Below are positions 22,780-34,884 of a stretch of DNA of 47,455 nucleotides, piece by piece. The translations under genes and the position numbers were made by a program. The DNA comes from Paulinella micropora. Its lineage: Eukaryota > Cercozoa > Imbricatea > Euglyphida. How positions within the stretch are numbered: position 1 is the first letter of the stretch; each line of letters opens with the position of its first letter. Location: the NCBI GenBank assembly GCA_009731375.1, contig BJOX01000339.1, positions 275,535 through 322,989 of the forward strand, given 5' to 3'. The notes under the pieces are model-generated. The model searched no databases. It was not told where the DNA came from and was given only the letters and a program-made list of their open reading frames with translations.

Positions 22780-23106
22780 TTGTTCTTCAAACCCCTTGGA
22801 GAAGATTTTGCTCGTGTCCACCCTTACGAAGATCCTTCGAGCCTCCTCGAAAAGAAGAGTCCAAAAGTGCACGTCCATCCGGACTATAAGTCACAACCCG
22901 GCATTGTCAACCCGGATTCCACCCACAGTGTTGACTTCGAGACATACTCTCATTTCGTCCAAGAAGTGCCCCGAAAGAACCAATCGAAAGAAGAAAGCAC
23001 CTCATCTTGCCATCAACATCAAGCGTATGGAAAGACATTGAAGAAGAACTCCAATCCGCCCTCCCTCTCATCCTCCCCTTATCTCTCATCCTGCATTCCG
23101 TCATAG
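22780..23106 (+). CDS. Unrecognised ORF, possibly retroelement remnant
   Basis: 108 codons outside the repeat arrays, stop at 23104-23106, including 'GEDFARVHPYEDPSSLLEKK' and 'STHSVDFETYSHFVQEVPRK'. No splice borders match gene B phases. The following 150 bases (hairpins cccgggctaggtcccttcgg and gcttgcgcaagc) run to the gap before the R1 copy at 23265, so both may belong to a larger element. A genuine exon is not excluded. Confidence 0.25.
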   Translation: MFFKPLGEDFARVHPYEDPSSLLEKKSPKVHVHPDYKSQPGIVNPDSTHSVDFETYSHFVQEVPRKNQSKEESTSSCHQHQAYGKTLKKNSNPPSLSSSPYLSSCIPS

Positions 23107-23264
23107 CCGTCTAGTGTTGCATCCCGGGCTAGGTCCCTTCGGGGGTTTAGGCCTTTACACAATGTCATCATTGTAGCTTGCGCAAGCTTACGGTGCTCAA
23201 AACACTTGGACTAACGGCTTCCTTTTCTTTCTCTTCTTCCTTATCCTCCCACTCNNNNNNNNNN

Positions 23265-23708
23265 GGGTGCCATCTGTCGACAGACAGAGAATTAGGGGAT
23301 GGTGTGGCTGGGCCCGTGGTGGGTTGCCTTATGTGTGCCTAGCCATACGCCTATAAGTCACATGCCGAAATAGCGACGGGAAGCACCATCCTGTTCCCTC
23401 AGGGTGCCCTTTCTCGCTTGTTGAGCCCGGAATAAAACCCACAGTGCTCTGTCGGTTTATACTAGACTGTCGAACAAACAGTCTCGAAACTCCATCTGCT
23501 TACTCCTCTGTAATGGAGGTGGGAGCTCGTTCTGCAAGGGGCGCTTATGGAACGAGCCCTGGCCCCGCCTGGTACTAGGGAGCTTTGGTATCGCCTGTAT
23601 CAGTCCCTTCCGTGCAAACATCATGGCTTAGCTGGGCAATACTTTACCCACAGACTTCCTGGTTGACGAAATCAGAAGCTCCTTTTTTCTGACATCTGTC
23701 GATATTTC

Positions 23709-23709
<1 letters not shown>
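23265..23709 (+). mobile_element. R1 retroposon, full-length copy
   Basis: Starts gggtgccatctgtcgacaga immediately after a 10-N gap and ends 'gtcgatatttcatct' before (ATCT)n. Small deletions relative to 18476 (for example in 'gtgtggctgggcccg' and before 'actttaccc'). Confidence 0.78.
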
Positions 23710-23753
<44 letters not shown>

Positions 23754-23778
23754 CCTACCTACCTTCCTACCTACCTAC

Positions 23779-23810
<32 letters not shown>

Positions 23811-23837
23811 ATCTACCTACCTACCTACCTACCTACC

Positions 23838-23882
<45 letters not shown>

Positions 23883-23895
23883 CTCTATCTATCTC

Positions 23896-23939
<44 letters not shown>

Positions 23940-23973
23940 ATCTACCTACCTACCTACCTACCTACCTACCTAC

Positions 23974-24009
<36 letters not shown>

Positions 24010-24035
24010 ATCTACCTACCTACCTACCTACCTAC

Positions 24036-24069
<34 letters not shown>

Positions 24070-24197
24070 GTCTATCTATCTACCTACCTACCTTCCTATC
24101 GATATATCTATCTATCTATATATCTATCTATCTATATATCTATCTATCTATCGATCGATTTATCGATCTATCTATCTATCTATCTATCGATCGATCG

Positions 24198-24243
<46 letters not shown>

Positions 24244-24332
24244 ATCTATCTATCTATCATTCTATCATTCTATCTATCTTATCTATCTATCTATCTATCT
24301 CTCTCTACCTATCTCTCCACCTACCTATCTAC

Positions 24333-24384
<52 letters not shown>

Positions 24385-24416
24385 CTATCTCTCTACCTAT
24401 CTCTCTACCTACCTAC

Positions 24417-24450
<34 letters not shown>

Positions 24451-24527
24451 GTCTATCTACTATCTGTCTACCTACCTATCTACCTACCTATCTACCTACC
24501 TAACCACCTACCTACCTACCTATCTAC

Positions 24528-24562
<35 letters not shown>

Positions 24563-24595
24563 CCTACCTACCTACCTGCCAACCTACCTATCTAC

Positions 24596-24642
<47 letters not shown>

Positions 24643-24643
24643 G
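23710..24643 (+). repeat. (TATC)n/(TACC)n intron array
   Basis: Uninterrupted TATC, TACC, TCGA and TTATC variants, with repeated blocks of TACC inside TATC. No other content. Confidence 0.92.
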
Positions 24644-24703
24644 GCCTGGGCCTCGATCTAGCAGCGGCAACGCCGATATATCACCTACCAAGACTAAAGC
24701 AGG
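24644..24703 (+). CDS. Gene B exon, SPTKTK
   Basis: Acceptor tctag|, donor |gttatt (weak). 60 nt, phase 2-2, reading 'PGPRSSSGNADISPTKTKA'. It shares the SPTKxK motif with exon 22406. Confidence 0.55.
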
Positions 24704-25363
24704 GTTATTACTCTATCTCTATCTCTATCTCTATCTCTATTTCTATCTACCAATAATAAGGCGGCAGGGTAAATATCTATACATGTATTTATCTCTAACT
24801 CTACCTCTATCTCTATCTCTATCTACCAAGAATAAGGCGGCAAGGTAAATATATATCTCTATCTCTATCTACCAAGAATAAGGCGGCAGGGTAAATATAT
24901 ATACATGTATTTATCTCTACCTCTATCTCTATCTCTATCTACCAAGAATAAGGCGGCAGGGTAAATATATATACATGTATTTTTCTCCACCTTTATCTCT
25001 ATCTCTATCTCTATCTACCAACAATAAGGCGGCAGGGTAAATATATGTACATGTATTTATCTCTACCTCTATCTCTATCTCTATCTCTATCTACCAAGAA
25101 TAAGGCAAGGTAAGTATATATATCTCTATCTCTATCTCTATTTTCATCTCTATCTCTTTCTCTATCTAACAGGAACCTGCCTGCCTGCCTACCTACCCAT
25201 CTATTTATGTATGGTTTTTAGTCCGCGACGAGCTTCTTCGCAATTAAACGACGTCAATATCTATCTACCTACCTACCTTCCTACCTACCTACCTACCGAC
25301 CTACCCACCACCTGTACCTACCTGCCTACCTACCTACCCACCTACGTGTATCTGGTTTTTTAG
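24704..25363 (+). repeat. Intron: donor-echo minisatellite, then exon echo
   Basis: Six units 'ctaccaagaataaggcggca' + 'gggtaaatat' lie between 24748 and 25110. Each copies the 3' end of exon 24644 ('accaagactaaagcagg') and carries a stronger donor (GTAAAT). At 25222-25258 is a copy of the next exon, 'tccgcgacgagcttcttcgc', with its ttttag| acceptor. Confidence 0.8.
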
Positions 25364-25415
25364 TCAGCGCCGAGCTTCTTCGCCATCAAACGACATCAAC
25401 AACAATTTTGCGGCG
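25364..25415 (+). CDS. Gene B exon, R/S/N-rich
   Basis: Acceptor tttttag|, donor |gtatta. Phase 2-0, reading 'QRRASSPSNDINNNFAA'. The upstream echo at 25222 keeps the reading 'PRRASSQLNDVNI', arguing that this frame is the coding one. RRASS looks like a basophilic-kinase site. Confidence 0.58.
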
Positions 25416-25508
25416 GTATTACATGCATACATATGCATGTTACATACATACATACATACATACATAAATACATACATAAAATACGTGCATACGTACATTC
25501 ATACATAG

Positions 25509-25992
25509 ACTTATTTGCTGTCAGCTGACGAAGTGGTATACATACATATATATCTATGTTACATACATACACATATACATACATATACATACATACATAC
25601 ATACATACATACATACGCACATACATACATTCATACATAGACTTATTTGCTGTCAGCTGACGAAGTGGTATACATACATATACATACATACATACATACA
25701 TACATACATACATACATACATTCATACATAGACTTATTTGCTGTCAGCTGTCGAAGTGGTATACATACATATATACATACATGTACATACATACATACAT
25801 ACATACATACATACATACATACATACATACATACATACATAAATACGTACATACATACATTCATGCATAGACTTATTTGCTGTCAGCTGTCGAAGTGGTA
25901 TACACACATATATACATACATATACATACATACATGCATAAATACGTACATACATACATTCATGCATAGATTTGCTGTCAGCTGGCGAAGTG
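25509..25992 (+). CDS. Array of five micro-exon candidates
   Basis: Units 25509-25535, 25641-25667, 25732-25758 and 25871-25897 are exactly 27 nt, each preceded by catag| and followed by |gtatac. They read 'TYLLSADEV' (twice) and 'TYLLSAVEV' (twice) in phase 0-0. A fifth, 25970-25992, is 23 nt with donor |gtgtac and ends 'LLSAGEV'. CATA repeats separate them. The phase fits between exons 25364 and 26037, so zero to four copies could be included without a frameshift. Confidence 0.45.
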
Positions 25993-25999
25993 GTGTACA

Positions 26000-26035
<36 letters not shown>

Positions 26036-26036
26036 G

Positions 26037-26087
26037 GTAGGCAAGCGATTGAAGTTGAAGAAGAGCAACTCGGTAGATTTCAAGACG
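26037..26087 (+). CDS. Gene B exon, Lys-rich
   Basis: Acceptor atatag|, donor |gtagct followed by (ATCT)n. 51 nt, phase 0-0, reading 'VGKRLKLKKSNSVDFKT'. A basic, Ser-containing segment like MARCKS-type effector regions in composition only. Confidence 0.55.
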
Positions 26088-26091
26088 GTAG

Positions 26092-26146
<55 letters not shown>

Positions 26147-26270
26147 CCCACCTACCTACCTAGCTACCTACCGATCTATCTATCTATCTATCTATCTATC
26201 TCTCTACCTACCTGCCTACCTATCTACCTATCTACCTACTTACCTACCCACCTATCTATCTATCTATCTA

Positions 26271-26314
<44 letters not shown>

Positions 26315-26373
26315 GTATCTATCTATCTATCTACCTATCTACCTACCTACCTACCTATCTATCTATCTATCTA

Positions 26374-26409
<36 letters not shown>

Positions 26410-26477
26410 GCCTGCCTTTCTACCTAGCTATCTATGCCTGCCTTCCTGCCTGCCTATCTATCTATCTATCTATCTAC

Positions 26478-26508
<31 letters not shown>

Positions 26509-27077
26509 CCTATCTATCTATCTATCTCTTCATCTACCTAGCTACCTACCTACCTACACACCAATAAGAAGCAAAATCATAAGCAACCTATGGAAGGCGC
26601 TTTCTACACCACCCAGAATTCAGATTTCCGGGTTTCTGGTGCCACTTCCTGGGTCTTTGCTTCCTGAAAAGCCTGGCCTGTGGTGGCCACTTTCACACCC
26701 AGAACCCGGAAATCTGGGTAGTGGTGGTAGAACGGACCCAAGGTTGGTCTAAGTATTCCGGCGCAGCCCAACTTCCGGCCTTTTCCGCAAAACACGTGGA
26801 ACTATGCCAAATACTTTTCCGAAAGGGGACAACAAAAAGAACCGATTTTTACGGTTGGCCGGAAATCGAATTTTAGACCAAAAAATAACAAATGTACCGT
26901 TTTTGCGGCAGATTTGTGGGTGTCCGGAATCGTTAGGCTGATGTTACCTACCCATGTATCTATCTACCTATGCATCTGGACCGCTTAAACTGTGCAACGA
27001 ATATCGCACTCACTCAAAATCAAAAATGGCAAAAGTTCCTGTGTATTTATCAACCTTTATATCTACCTATTTATCTA

Positions 27078-27157
<80 letters not shown>

Positions 27158-27423
27158 CCCNNNNNNNNNNTATCAACCTTCTAATGAGGACCCCCTATCT
27201 ACCTATCTACCTTTTTTATCTACCTATCCACCCATCTACCTTTTTATCTACACATCTACCTATCTACGTGCAGCAGCAGCAGCAGCAGTAACAAAAATAA
27301 CAACAACAACAACAACAACGAAAACAACAAGAACAGGGCATTAATATTTATCTTTGTATTTATCCAGCCCACCTATCTATATACCTATCTACCTATCTAC
27401 CTATCTATCTATCTATTTGTCTA

Positions 27424-27477
<54 letters not shown>

Positions 27478-27568
27478 AACAACTGTTCATAGGGTACCAA
27501 GAATGCAGCATTCTATCTATCTGTCTATCTATCTATCTTTCTATGTTTAAGATCAAAGNNNNNNNNNN

Positions 27569-27612
<44 letters not shown>

Positions 27613-28034
27613 GTGCGGTGAAAAGACCAGGGAAGAATTCCGGTCACCGAAGGTTTTGTGCAAAAACAACGTATTCTGCGGTGAAAAAAAAACATAAATC
27701 TATCCATCTACCTTTCCTTCTACTTACCTACCTATCCATGTCCTATATCTTGGTAAGCCCTAACAGGTGCAAAAGGGTGTGTAATATGTGTAATATCAGA
27801 GCGGACGAAAATTCACCATTCCTACCTATCTATCTACCAACCTACCTATCTACCTGTCTATCTAATTCGAAACCCCCAAAAGGTGCATCCAAGAACAAGG
27901 CGGGATGAACTTACCATATCAACTTATCTGTTTTACCTACTTCCCTATAGCCATAGCCGTAGCCATAGCCGTAGCCATAGCCATAGCCGTAGCCATAGCC
28001 ATGTTCATAGCCATAGCCTTTTTCTGTCTCTCAG
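26088..28034 (+). repeat. Intron: TATC arrays, unique patches, poly-T/A gaps, possible cryptic exons
   Basis: TATC/TACC to 26560; a unique patch 26561-26945 with 'ccggaaatc'-type inverted words; poly-T and a gap (27161-27170); more TATC; a gap in poly-A (27559-27568). Around 27600-27690 is a Lys-rich unique segment, and 27870-27905 ('aaacccccaaaaggtgcatc') resembles the start of exon 28035. Then GCCATA repeats. No exon can be fixed here. Confidence 0.6.
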
Positions 28035-28160
28035 GACCCCCCGAAAGGCGCCAAGAAGGGAGCGTTCAAGCTCAAATCGGGCGAGGCATCTCCCCGGAAA
28101 ATTGTGGCCAAAAACACCATTGAGAAAGACAACTCACCCGGCCGGACCAAGACCGATAAG
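28035..28160 (+). CDS. Gene B exon, Lys-rich, 42 codons
   Basis: Acceptor ctctcag|, donor |gtatag. Phase 0-0, reading 'DPPKGAKKGAFKLKSGEASP' then 'RKIVAKNTIEKDNSPGRTKT' and 'DK'. All three frames are open. I chose this one because it fits both neighbours' phases and the Lys/Ser/Pro style of the protein. Confidence 0.65.
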
Positions 28161-28179
28161 GTATAGGTGCCACCTTGAA

Positions 28180-28228
<49 letters not shown>

Positions 28229-28247
28229 GTCTCTCTCTCTCTCTCTG

Positions 28248-28281
<34 letters not shown>

Positions 28282-28287
28282 TCTCTG

Positions 28288-28321
<34 letters not shown>

Positions 28322-28347
28322 TATATCTCTATCTCTATCTCTCCCTA

Positions 28348-28388
<41 letters not shown>

Positions 28389-28452
28389 CATATATATATA
28401 TATATACCAAATCCCACAGGGATGTTCATTGACTCACCTGTGCAGATCGTTT

Positions 28453-28483
<31 letters not shown>

Positions 28484-28616
28484 CGTTGTCGTTGTCGTCG
28501 TTGCTGTCGTTGCTGTCCTGTTGTCGTTGTTGTCCTTGTTGTTGTTGTCGTCGTTGCTGTCCTTGTTGTTGTTGTTGTTGTTGTCGTTGTTGTCGTTGTC
28601 GTTGTCGTTGTCGCTC

Positions 28617-28649
<33 letters not shown>

Positions 28650-28881
28650 GTCGTCGTTGTCGCTGTCGTCGTTGTCGCTGTCGTCGTTGTCGCTGTTGTC
28701 GTTGTCGTTGTTGTTGTTGCGTTGTTGTGTTGTTATTTTTGTTGTCTGTTTGTTTTGCTTCGTTTTTTCTCCCTGGAAAAATCATTCGTTTTGCGTGCAT
28801 TTTTGCCTCATTTTGTTTTATTTTTGCGTGCATTTTTGTTGTTCTTTTGTTCGATTTTTGCGTGCATTTTGTCCCATCCAG
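28161..28881 (+). repeat. Intron: (CT)n, (TA)n, (GTT/GTC)n
   Basis: CT and TA tracts, then a GTTGTCGTT trinucleotide array to 28740 and an AT-rich stretch with three 'ttgcgtgcattttt' repeats before catccag|. Confidence 0.88.
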
Positions 28882-28922
28882 GACAAGACCGCTCCATCGG
28901 CTCTGAGCTCGCATAAGAAGAG
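28882..28922 (+). CDS. Gene B exon, 41 nt
   Basis: Acceptor catccag|, donor |gtgtgt. Phase 0-2, reading 'DKTAPSALSSHKK' with the last codon split. It is followed at once by (CT)n. Confidence 0.6.
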
Positions 28923-28925
28923 GTG

Positions 28926-28960
<35 letters not shown>

Positions 28961-28999
28961 ATCTAGCTATCTAGCTATCTATCTATCTATCTATCTATT

Positions 29000-29047
<48 letters not shown>

Positions 29048-29114
29048 TCTCTCTTTATATATATATATACATATATGTATATATATTTATATATACCTAT
29101 CCATCCACCTATCT

Positions 29115-29461
29115 ATCTTTCGCTACGAGAACGGCTATCGGACCCCGTGTTACTACAACATAAGCTACCTATCTAACTATCGACCTATCTATCTTTCGTT
29201 CCTAGAACTGTTGCATACGTCTTCGGCTATGTTATATGTCGTATAACACATCTGATATGGCTGTTTTAAAGGTCACTTCCCGGGAATTTGTCGTATAAAA
29301 CATCACTTTCCGGGAATAATACATCTGATATGGCTGTGTTATAGGTCACTTTCCGGGAATAATACATCTGATATGGCTATGTTATATGTCGTATAATACG
29401 TCTGATATGGCTGTGTTAAAGGTCACTTTCCGGGAATTTGTCGCAGGGACGCCTATCTCTG

Positions 29462-29500
<39 letters not shown>

Positions 29501-30610
29501 CTGGCCCCGCCTGGTACTAGGGAGCTTTGGTATCGCCTGTATCAGTCCCTTCCGTGCAAACATCACGGCTTAGCTGGGCATCGGGTCAATACTTTACAGA
29601 CTTCCTTGGTTGACGAAATCAGAAGCTCCTTTTTTCTGACATTAGTCGATATCTCTTCATCTATCTATCTCTAGGTCCCTTTCCGGGAATCTACCACGGG
29701 AATGCCTATCGGACCCCGTGTTACTACAACATAAGCTACCTATCTATCTATTCACCTATCTATCTTTCGCTCCTAGAACTGTTGCATAACGTTCTCGGCT
29801 ATGTTATTTGTCGTATCATACATCTGATATGGCTGTGTTAAAGGTCACTTTCCGGGAATTTGTCGTATATCTATCTAGCTATCTATTTATCTAGGTCACT
29901 TTCCGGGAATTGTCGTATATCTATCTATCTATTTATCTGGGTTACTTTCCGGGAACTTGCCGCGAGAACGCCTCTCGGACCCCGTGTTACTACAACATAA
30001 GCTACCTATCTAATCTATCCACCTATCTATCTATCCACCCATCTATCTTTCGCTCCTAGAACTGATGCAAAACGTTCTCGGCTATGTTATTTGTCGTATC
30101 ATACATCTGATATAGCTGTGTTGAAGGTCACTTTTTGGGAATTTGTCGTATAAAACATCACTTTCCGGGAATAATACATCTGATATGGCTGTGTTATATG
30201 TCACTTTCCGGGAATAATACATCCGATATGGCTATGTTATATGTCGTATAATACATCTGATATGGCTGTGTTAAAGGTCACTTTCCGGGAATTTGTCGTA
30301 TATCTATCTAGCTATCTATTTATCTAGATTACTTTCTGGGAACTTGTCGCGAGAACGCCTCTCGGACCCCGTGTTACTACAACATAAGCTACCTATCTAT
30401 CTATATATCCACCTATCTATCTTTCGCTCCTAGAACTGATGCATAACGTTCTCGGCTATGTTACTTGTCGTATCATACATCTGATATGGCTGTATTAAAG
30501 GTCAGTTTCCGGGAATTTGTCGTATATGTATCTATCTAGCTATCTATTTATCTAGGTCACTTTCCGGGAATTTGTCGTATCTATCTAGCTAGCTATCTAT
30601 CTTTATCTAG
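29115..30610 (+). repeat. Tandem array of copies of exon 30611 and its intron
   Basis: Units carry 'cgctcctagaactg', 'ctgatatggctgtgttaaag', 'gtcactttccgggaat' and 'cggaccccgtgttactacaa'. Copies of the exon body begin near 29120 (partial), 29672, 29939 and 30325, each ending 'cataagctacc' + TATC instead of the real donor. An R1 fragment (29501-29656) is inserted in the array. Confidence 0.85.
29501..29656 (+). mobile_element. R1 retroposon, short 5'-truncated copy
   Basis: Matches R1 from 'ctggccccgcctggtactag' to 'gtcgatatctc', then (ATCT)n. Inserted within TATC repeats. Confidence 0.78.
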
Positions 30611-30680
30611 GTTACTTTCCGGGAACTTGTCGCGAGAACGCCTCTCGGACCCCGTGTTACTACAACATAAGCTACATCAG
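30611..30680 (+). CDS. Gene B exon, 70 nt, last member of the array
   Basis: Acceptor tatctag|, donor atcag|gtgcga. Phase 2-0, reading 'LLSGNLSRERLSDPVLLQHK' then 'LHQ'. It links 28882 (phase 2 end) to 31408 (phase 0 start) exactly. Only this copy in the array has a GT donor at this place. Confidence 0.62.
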
Positions 30681-31407
30681 GTGCGAGATAAGCAACAAGC
30701 GGAGAACTATTACTATTACTATTACTGTTACTATAGCAATTTACTATTTACTATTTACTATTTACTATTACTATTTACTATTACTATTTTTATTACTATT
30801 ACTATTACTATTACTATTTTATGACTATTACTATTACTATTACTATCACTATGACAATCTACTATTTACTATTACTATTACTAATACTATTACTATTACT
30901 ATCTATCTATGTGTATCTGTATCAGTCTGTTGGATTTCGCAAACCCCCCCCCCCCNNNNNNNNNNNNNNNNNNNNNNNNNNNNNNNNNNNNNNNNNNNNN
31001 NNNNNNNNNNNNNNNNNNNNNNNNNNNNNNNNNNNNNNNNNNNNNNNNNNNNNNNNNNNNNNNNNNNNNNNNNNNNNNNNNNNNNNNNNNNNNNNNNNNN
31101 NNNNNNNNNNNNNNNNNNNNNNNNNNNNNNNNNNNNNNNNNNNNNNNNNNNAAGCCGATACACTTATCCTTAGCAATCAGGTGCCATTTCTATCTATTTA
31201 CCTATCTATGTATCTATCTATCTATCTATCTATCTCTCTCTCTCTCTCTATATATATATGTATGTATATATATATATGTATATTATATATATATATATGT
31301 ATGTATATATATATATATGTATATATATCCATCCATCCATCCATCCATCTATCTATCTATCTTTCTATCTTTCTATCTATCCATCTATCTATCTATCTAT
31401 CTGTTAG
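30681..31407 (+). repeat. Intron: (TTACTA)n, poly-C gap, TATC/TA
   Basis: TACTAT repeats to 30910, poly-C and a 196-base gap (30956-31151), then TATC and TATATG repeats. No gene visible outside the gap. Confidence 0.85.
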
Positions 31408-31460
31408 GAGGATCCAAATGCAGCCCCCTCATCCGACCACTCCAAATCACCCATCTCCAG
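31408..31460 (+). CDS. Gene B exon, 53 nt
   Basis: Acceptor gttag|, donor |gtctgt, which starts (GTCT)n. Phase 0-2, reading 'EDPNAAPSSDHSKSPIS'. A second copy of its 3' half with an equivalent donor lies at about 31673-31708, beyond a gap. Confidence 0.6.
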
Positions 31461-32560
<1,100 letters not shown>

Positions 32561-32843
32561 CCAATCTCTGTGTGTGCATGTATAGAAGTGCAAACTCCTC
32601 TGTCCATCTATCTATCTATCTATCTATCTATCTGTCTGTCTATCTATCTATCTATCTATCTGTCCATCTATCTATCTATCTATCTATCTATCTATATATC
32701 TATCTATCTATCTATCTTTGTGTGTGTATGTATAGAAATGCAAACTCCTCTGTCCCGATACACTTCCCGTAATCTATCTATCTATCCATCTATCTATCTA
32801 TCTATCCATCTATCTATCTACCTACCTATCTATCTATCTATCC

Positions 32844-32884
<41 letters not shown>

Positions 32885-33050
32885 CCTACCTACCTACCAA
32901 TCTCTGTGTGTGCATGTATAGAAGTGCAAACTCCTCTGTCCATCTATCTATTATCTATCTATCCATCTACCTATCTACCTATCTATCTTTGTGTGTGTAT
33001 GTATAGAAATGCAAACTCCTCTGTCCCGATACACGTCCCGTAATCTATCT
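32561..33050 (+). repeat. Alternating A-B-A-B minisatellite
   Basis: Unit A ('gcatgtatagaagtgcaaac' + 'tcctctgtcc') near 32573 and 32908; unit B ('gtatgtatagaaatgcaaac' + 'tcctctgtcccgatacac') near 32725 and 32997. The A-B pair is duplicated as a higher-order unit with TATC between. Each unit has tatag| before and CTCCTCT|GTCC after, so it may be an exon echo, but the phases do not fit. Confidence 0.75.
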
Positions 33051-33112
33051 ATCTATCTATCCATCTATCTATCTATCTATCCATCTATCCATCTATCTAT
33101 CTACCTACCTAC

Positions 33113-33153
<41 letters not shown>

Positions 33154-33167
33154 CGTCTATCTCTCTA

Positions 33168-33198
<31 letters not shown>

Positions 33199-33240
33199 CT
33201 TTGACATTTTACATATATAATCTATCTATCTATCTATCTA

Positions 33241-33322
<82 letters not shown>

Positions 33323-33368
33323 ACATTTTACATCTAGAATAAAGACTCGGTTCATATTTGTATATATG

Positions 33369-33426
<58 letters not shown>

Positions 33427-33581
33427 TGTGTATGTATGTATGTATGTATGTATATTTACGATCTGTATAGAGACTCGACATAGTATTGCAACGAACACCA
33501 AACACCCCCCCCCCCCCCCCCCCAAANNNNNNNNNNTATGTATGTATTATATGATTGTGTGTGTGTGTGTTTGATTGTCAG
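33051..33581 (+). repeat. TATC, CT, TG repeats and poly-C gap
   Basis: 'tttgacattttacat' occurs at 33200 and 33319 at the ends of CT tracts. (TG)n, GTAT and poly-C then lead to a 10-N gap at 33527-33536. No gene before exon 33582. Confidence 0.85.
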
Positions 33582-33630
33582 CCCTGAGAATAACTCACCT
33601 TCACCTACTAAGTCCCAGCCAGACTCCCCG
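33582..33630 (+). CDS. Gene B exon, SPSPTK
   Basis: Acceptor ttgtcag|, donor |gtcttc. Phase 2-0, reading 'PENNSPSPTKSQPDSP'. Joined to exon 31408 it gives ...SPIS-S-PENN. Two copies of its 3' end plus donor follow in the intron (33836-33868 and 34601-34634). Confidence 0.65.
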
Positions 33631-33866
33631 GTCTTCTATCTATCTATCTATCTATCTATCTGTCTTTCTTTCTTTTTATTCTCTCCTACCCACCTTTTCT
33701 TCCTTTCATTTTTCTTTTCTTTCTTTCTTTCTTTCTTTTTAATCTCTCCTACCCACCTTTCTTTCTGTTCTTTTTTCTTTTCTTTCTTTCTTTCTTTCTT
33801 TTCTTTCGTTCTTTCTTTCTTTTTATTCTTTCTTACCTACTAAGTTCCAGCCAGACTCCCCGGTCT

Positions 33867-33897
<31 letters not shown>

Positions 33898-33976
33898 GGG
33901 TTAATACTTTATTCACAGACTTCCTTGGTTGACGAAATCAGAAGCTCCTTTTTTCTGACATTAGTCGATATCTCAT
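33898..33976 (+). mobile_element. R1 retroposon, 3'-terminal fragment
   Basis: About 79 bp from 'gggttaatactttattcaca' to 'gtcgatatctcatc'. The most severely 5'-truncated copy. Unlike the others it is followed by unique sequence rather than a TATC array. Confidence 0.72.
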
Positions 33977-34062
33977 CAGTTGATCTCATCACTTACTCCA
34001 CGGAGTGAATCAAGCCCACTTGAGGTGTCACTGACCCTCCCTTGGGCTTGGTTTTTTGAAAT

Positions 34063-34516
34063 GGGTGCCATCTGTCGACAGACAGAGAATTAGGGGGTGG
34101 TGTGGGTGTGCTGGGCCCGTGGTGGGGTGCCTTATGTGTGCCCAGCCATACGCCTATAAGTCACATGCCGAAATAGCGACGGGAAGCACCATCCTGTTCC
34201 CTCAGGGTGCCCTTTCTCACTTGTTGAGCCCGGAATAAAACCCACAGTGCTCTGTCGGTTTATACTAGACTAACAGTCTCGAAACTCCATCTGCTTACTG
34301 GGTCCTCTGTAATGGAGGTGGGAGCTCGTTCTGCAAGGGGCGCTTATGGAACGAGCCCTGGCCCCGCCTGGTACTAGGGAGCTTTGGTATCGCCTGTATC
34401 AGTCCCTTCCGTGCAAACATCACGGCTTAGCTGGGCATCGGGTTAATACTTTACCCACAGACTTCCTTGGTTGACGAAATCAGAAGCTCCTTTTTTCTGA
34501 CATTAGTCGATATGTC

Positions 34517-34518
<2 letters not shown>
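34063..34518 (+). mobile_element. R1 retroposon, full-length copy
   Basis: Starts gggtgccatctgtcgacaga, ends 'gtcgatatgtcatct' then (ATCT)n and (CTTT)n. Nearly identical to the copies at 18476 and 23265, which suggests recent activity. Confidence 0.8.
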
Positions 34519-34585
<67 letters not shown>

Positions 34586-34706
34586 TTTATTCTCTCTTAC
34601 CTACTAATTCCCAGCCAGAATTCCCGGTCTTTCTATCTATCTATCTATATCTATCTATCTATCTATCTATCTATCTACCTACCTACCTACCTACCTACCT
34701 ATCTAA

Positions 34707-34746
<40 letters not shown>

Positions 34747-34761
34747 TTATCTATCTATCTA

Positions 34762-34811
<50 letters not shown>

Positions 34812-34818
34812 CCTTCAG

Positions 34819-34884
34819 GTATCCTCACATGAATCACCCATCAAGCGAAGAGCCGTCGCGAGTGATGGGAAAGAAATGGCTGAT
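34819..34884 (+). CDS. Gene B exon, 22 codons
   Basis: Acceptor ccttcag|, strong donor |gtaagt. Phase 0-0, reading '[20 protein letters not shown]' plus 'AD'. It contains an SPIKRR site of proline-directed-kinase or nuclear-localisation type (inference). Confidence 0.68.

Larger units (their letters stand above)
33631..34818 (+). repeat. Intron: CTTT repeats, exon echoes, R1 copies, TATC
   Basis: The two echoes of exon 33582 retain '|gtctt' donors and 'ctactaag|'-like sites. A truncated R1 piece (33898-33976) and a full R1 (34063-34518) lie between them. Bases 33977-34062 are unique, without coding signs. Confidence 0.8.

Noticed and set aside
25500-26030. CRISPR-like array (five similar units with spacers)
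   Set aside because: Spacers are CATA microsatellite, units are exon-like with splice borders, and the context is eukaryotic.
29280-30640. Repeated ttccgggaa as STAT-like binding sites
   Set aside because: The word is part of the duplicated exon/intron unit (exon 30611); repetition is explained by tandem duplication, and there is no evidence of a STAT system.
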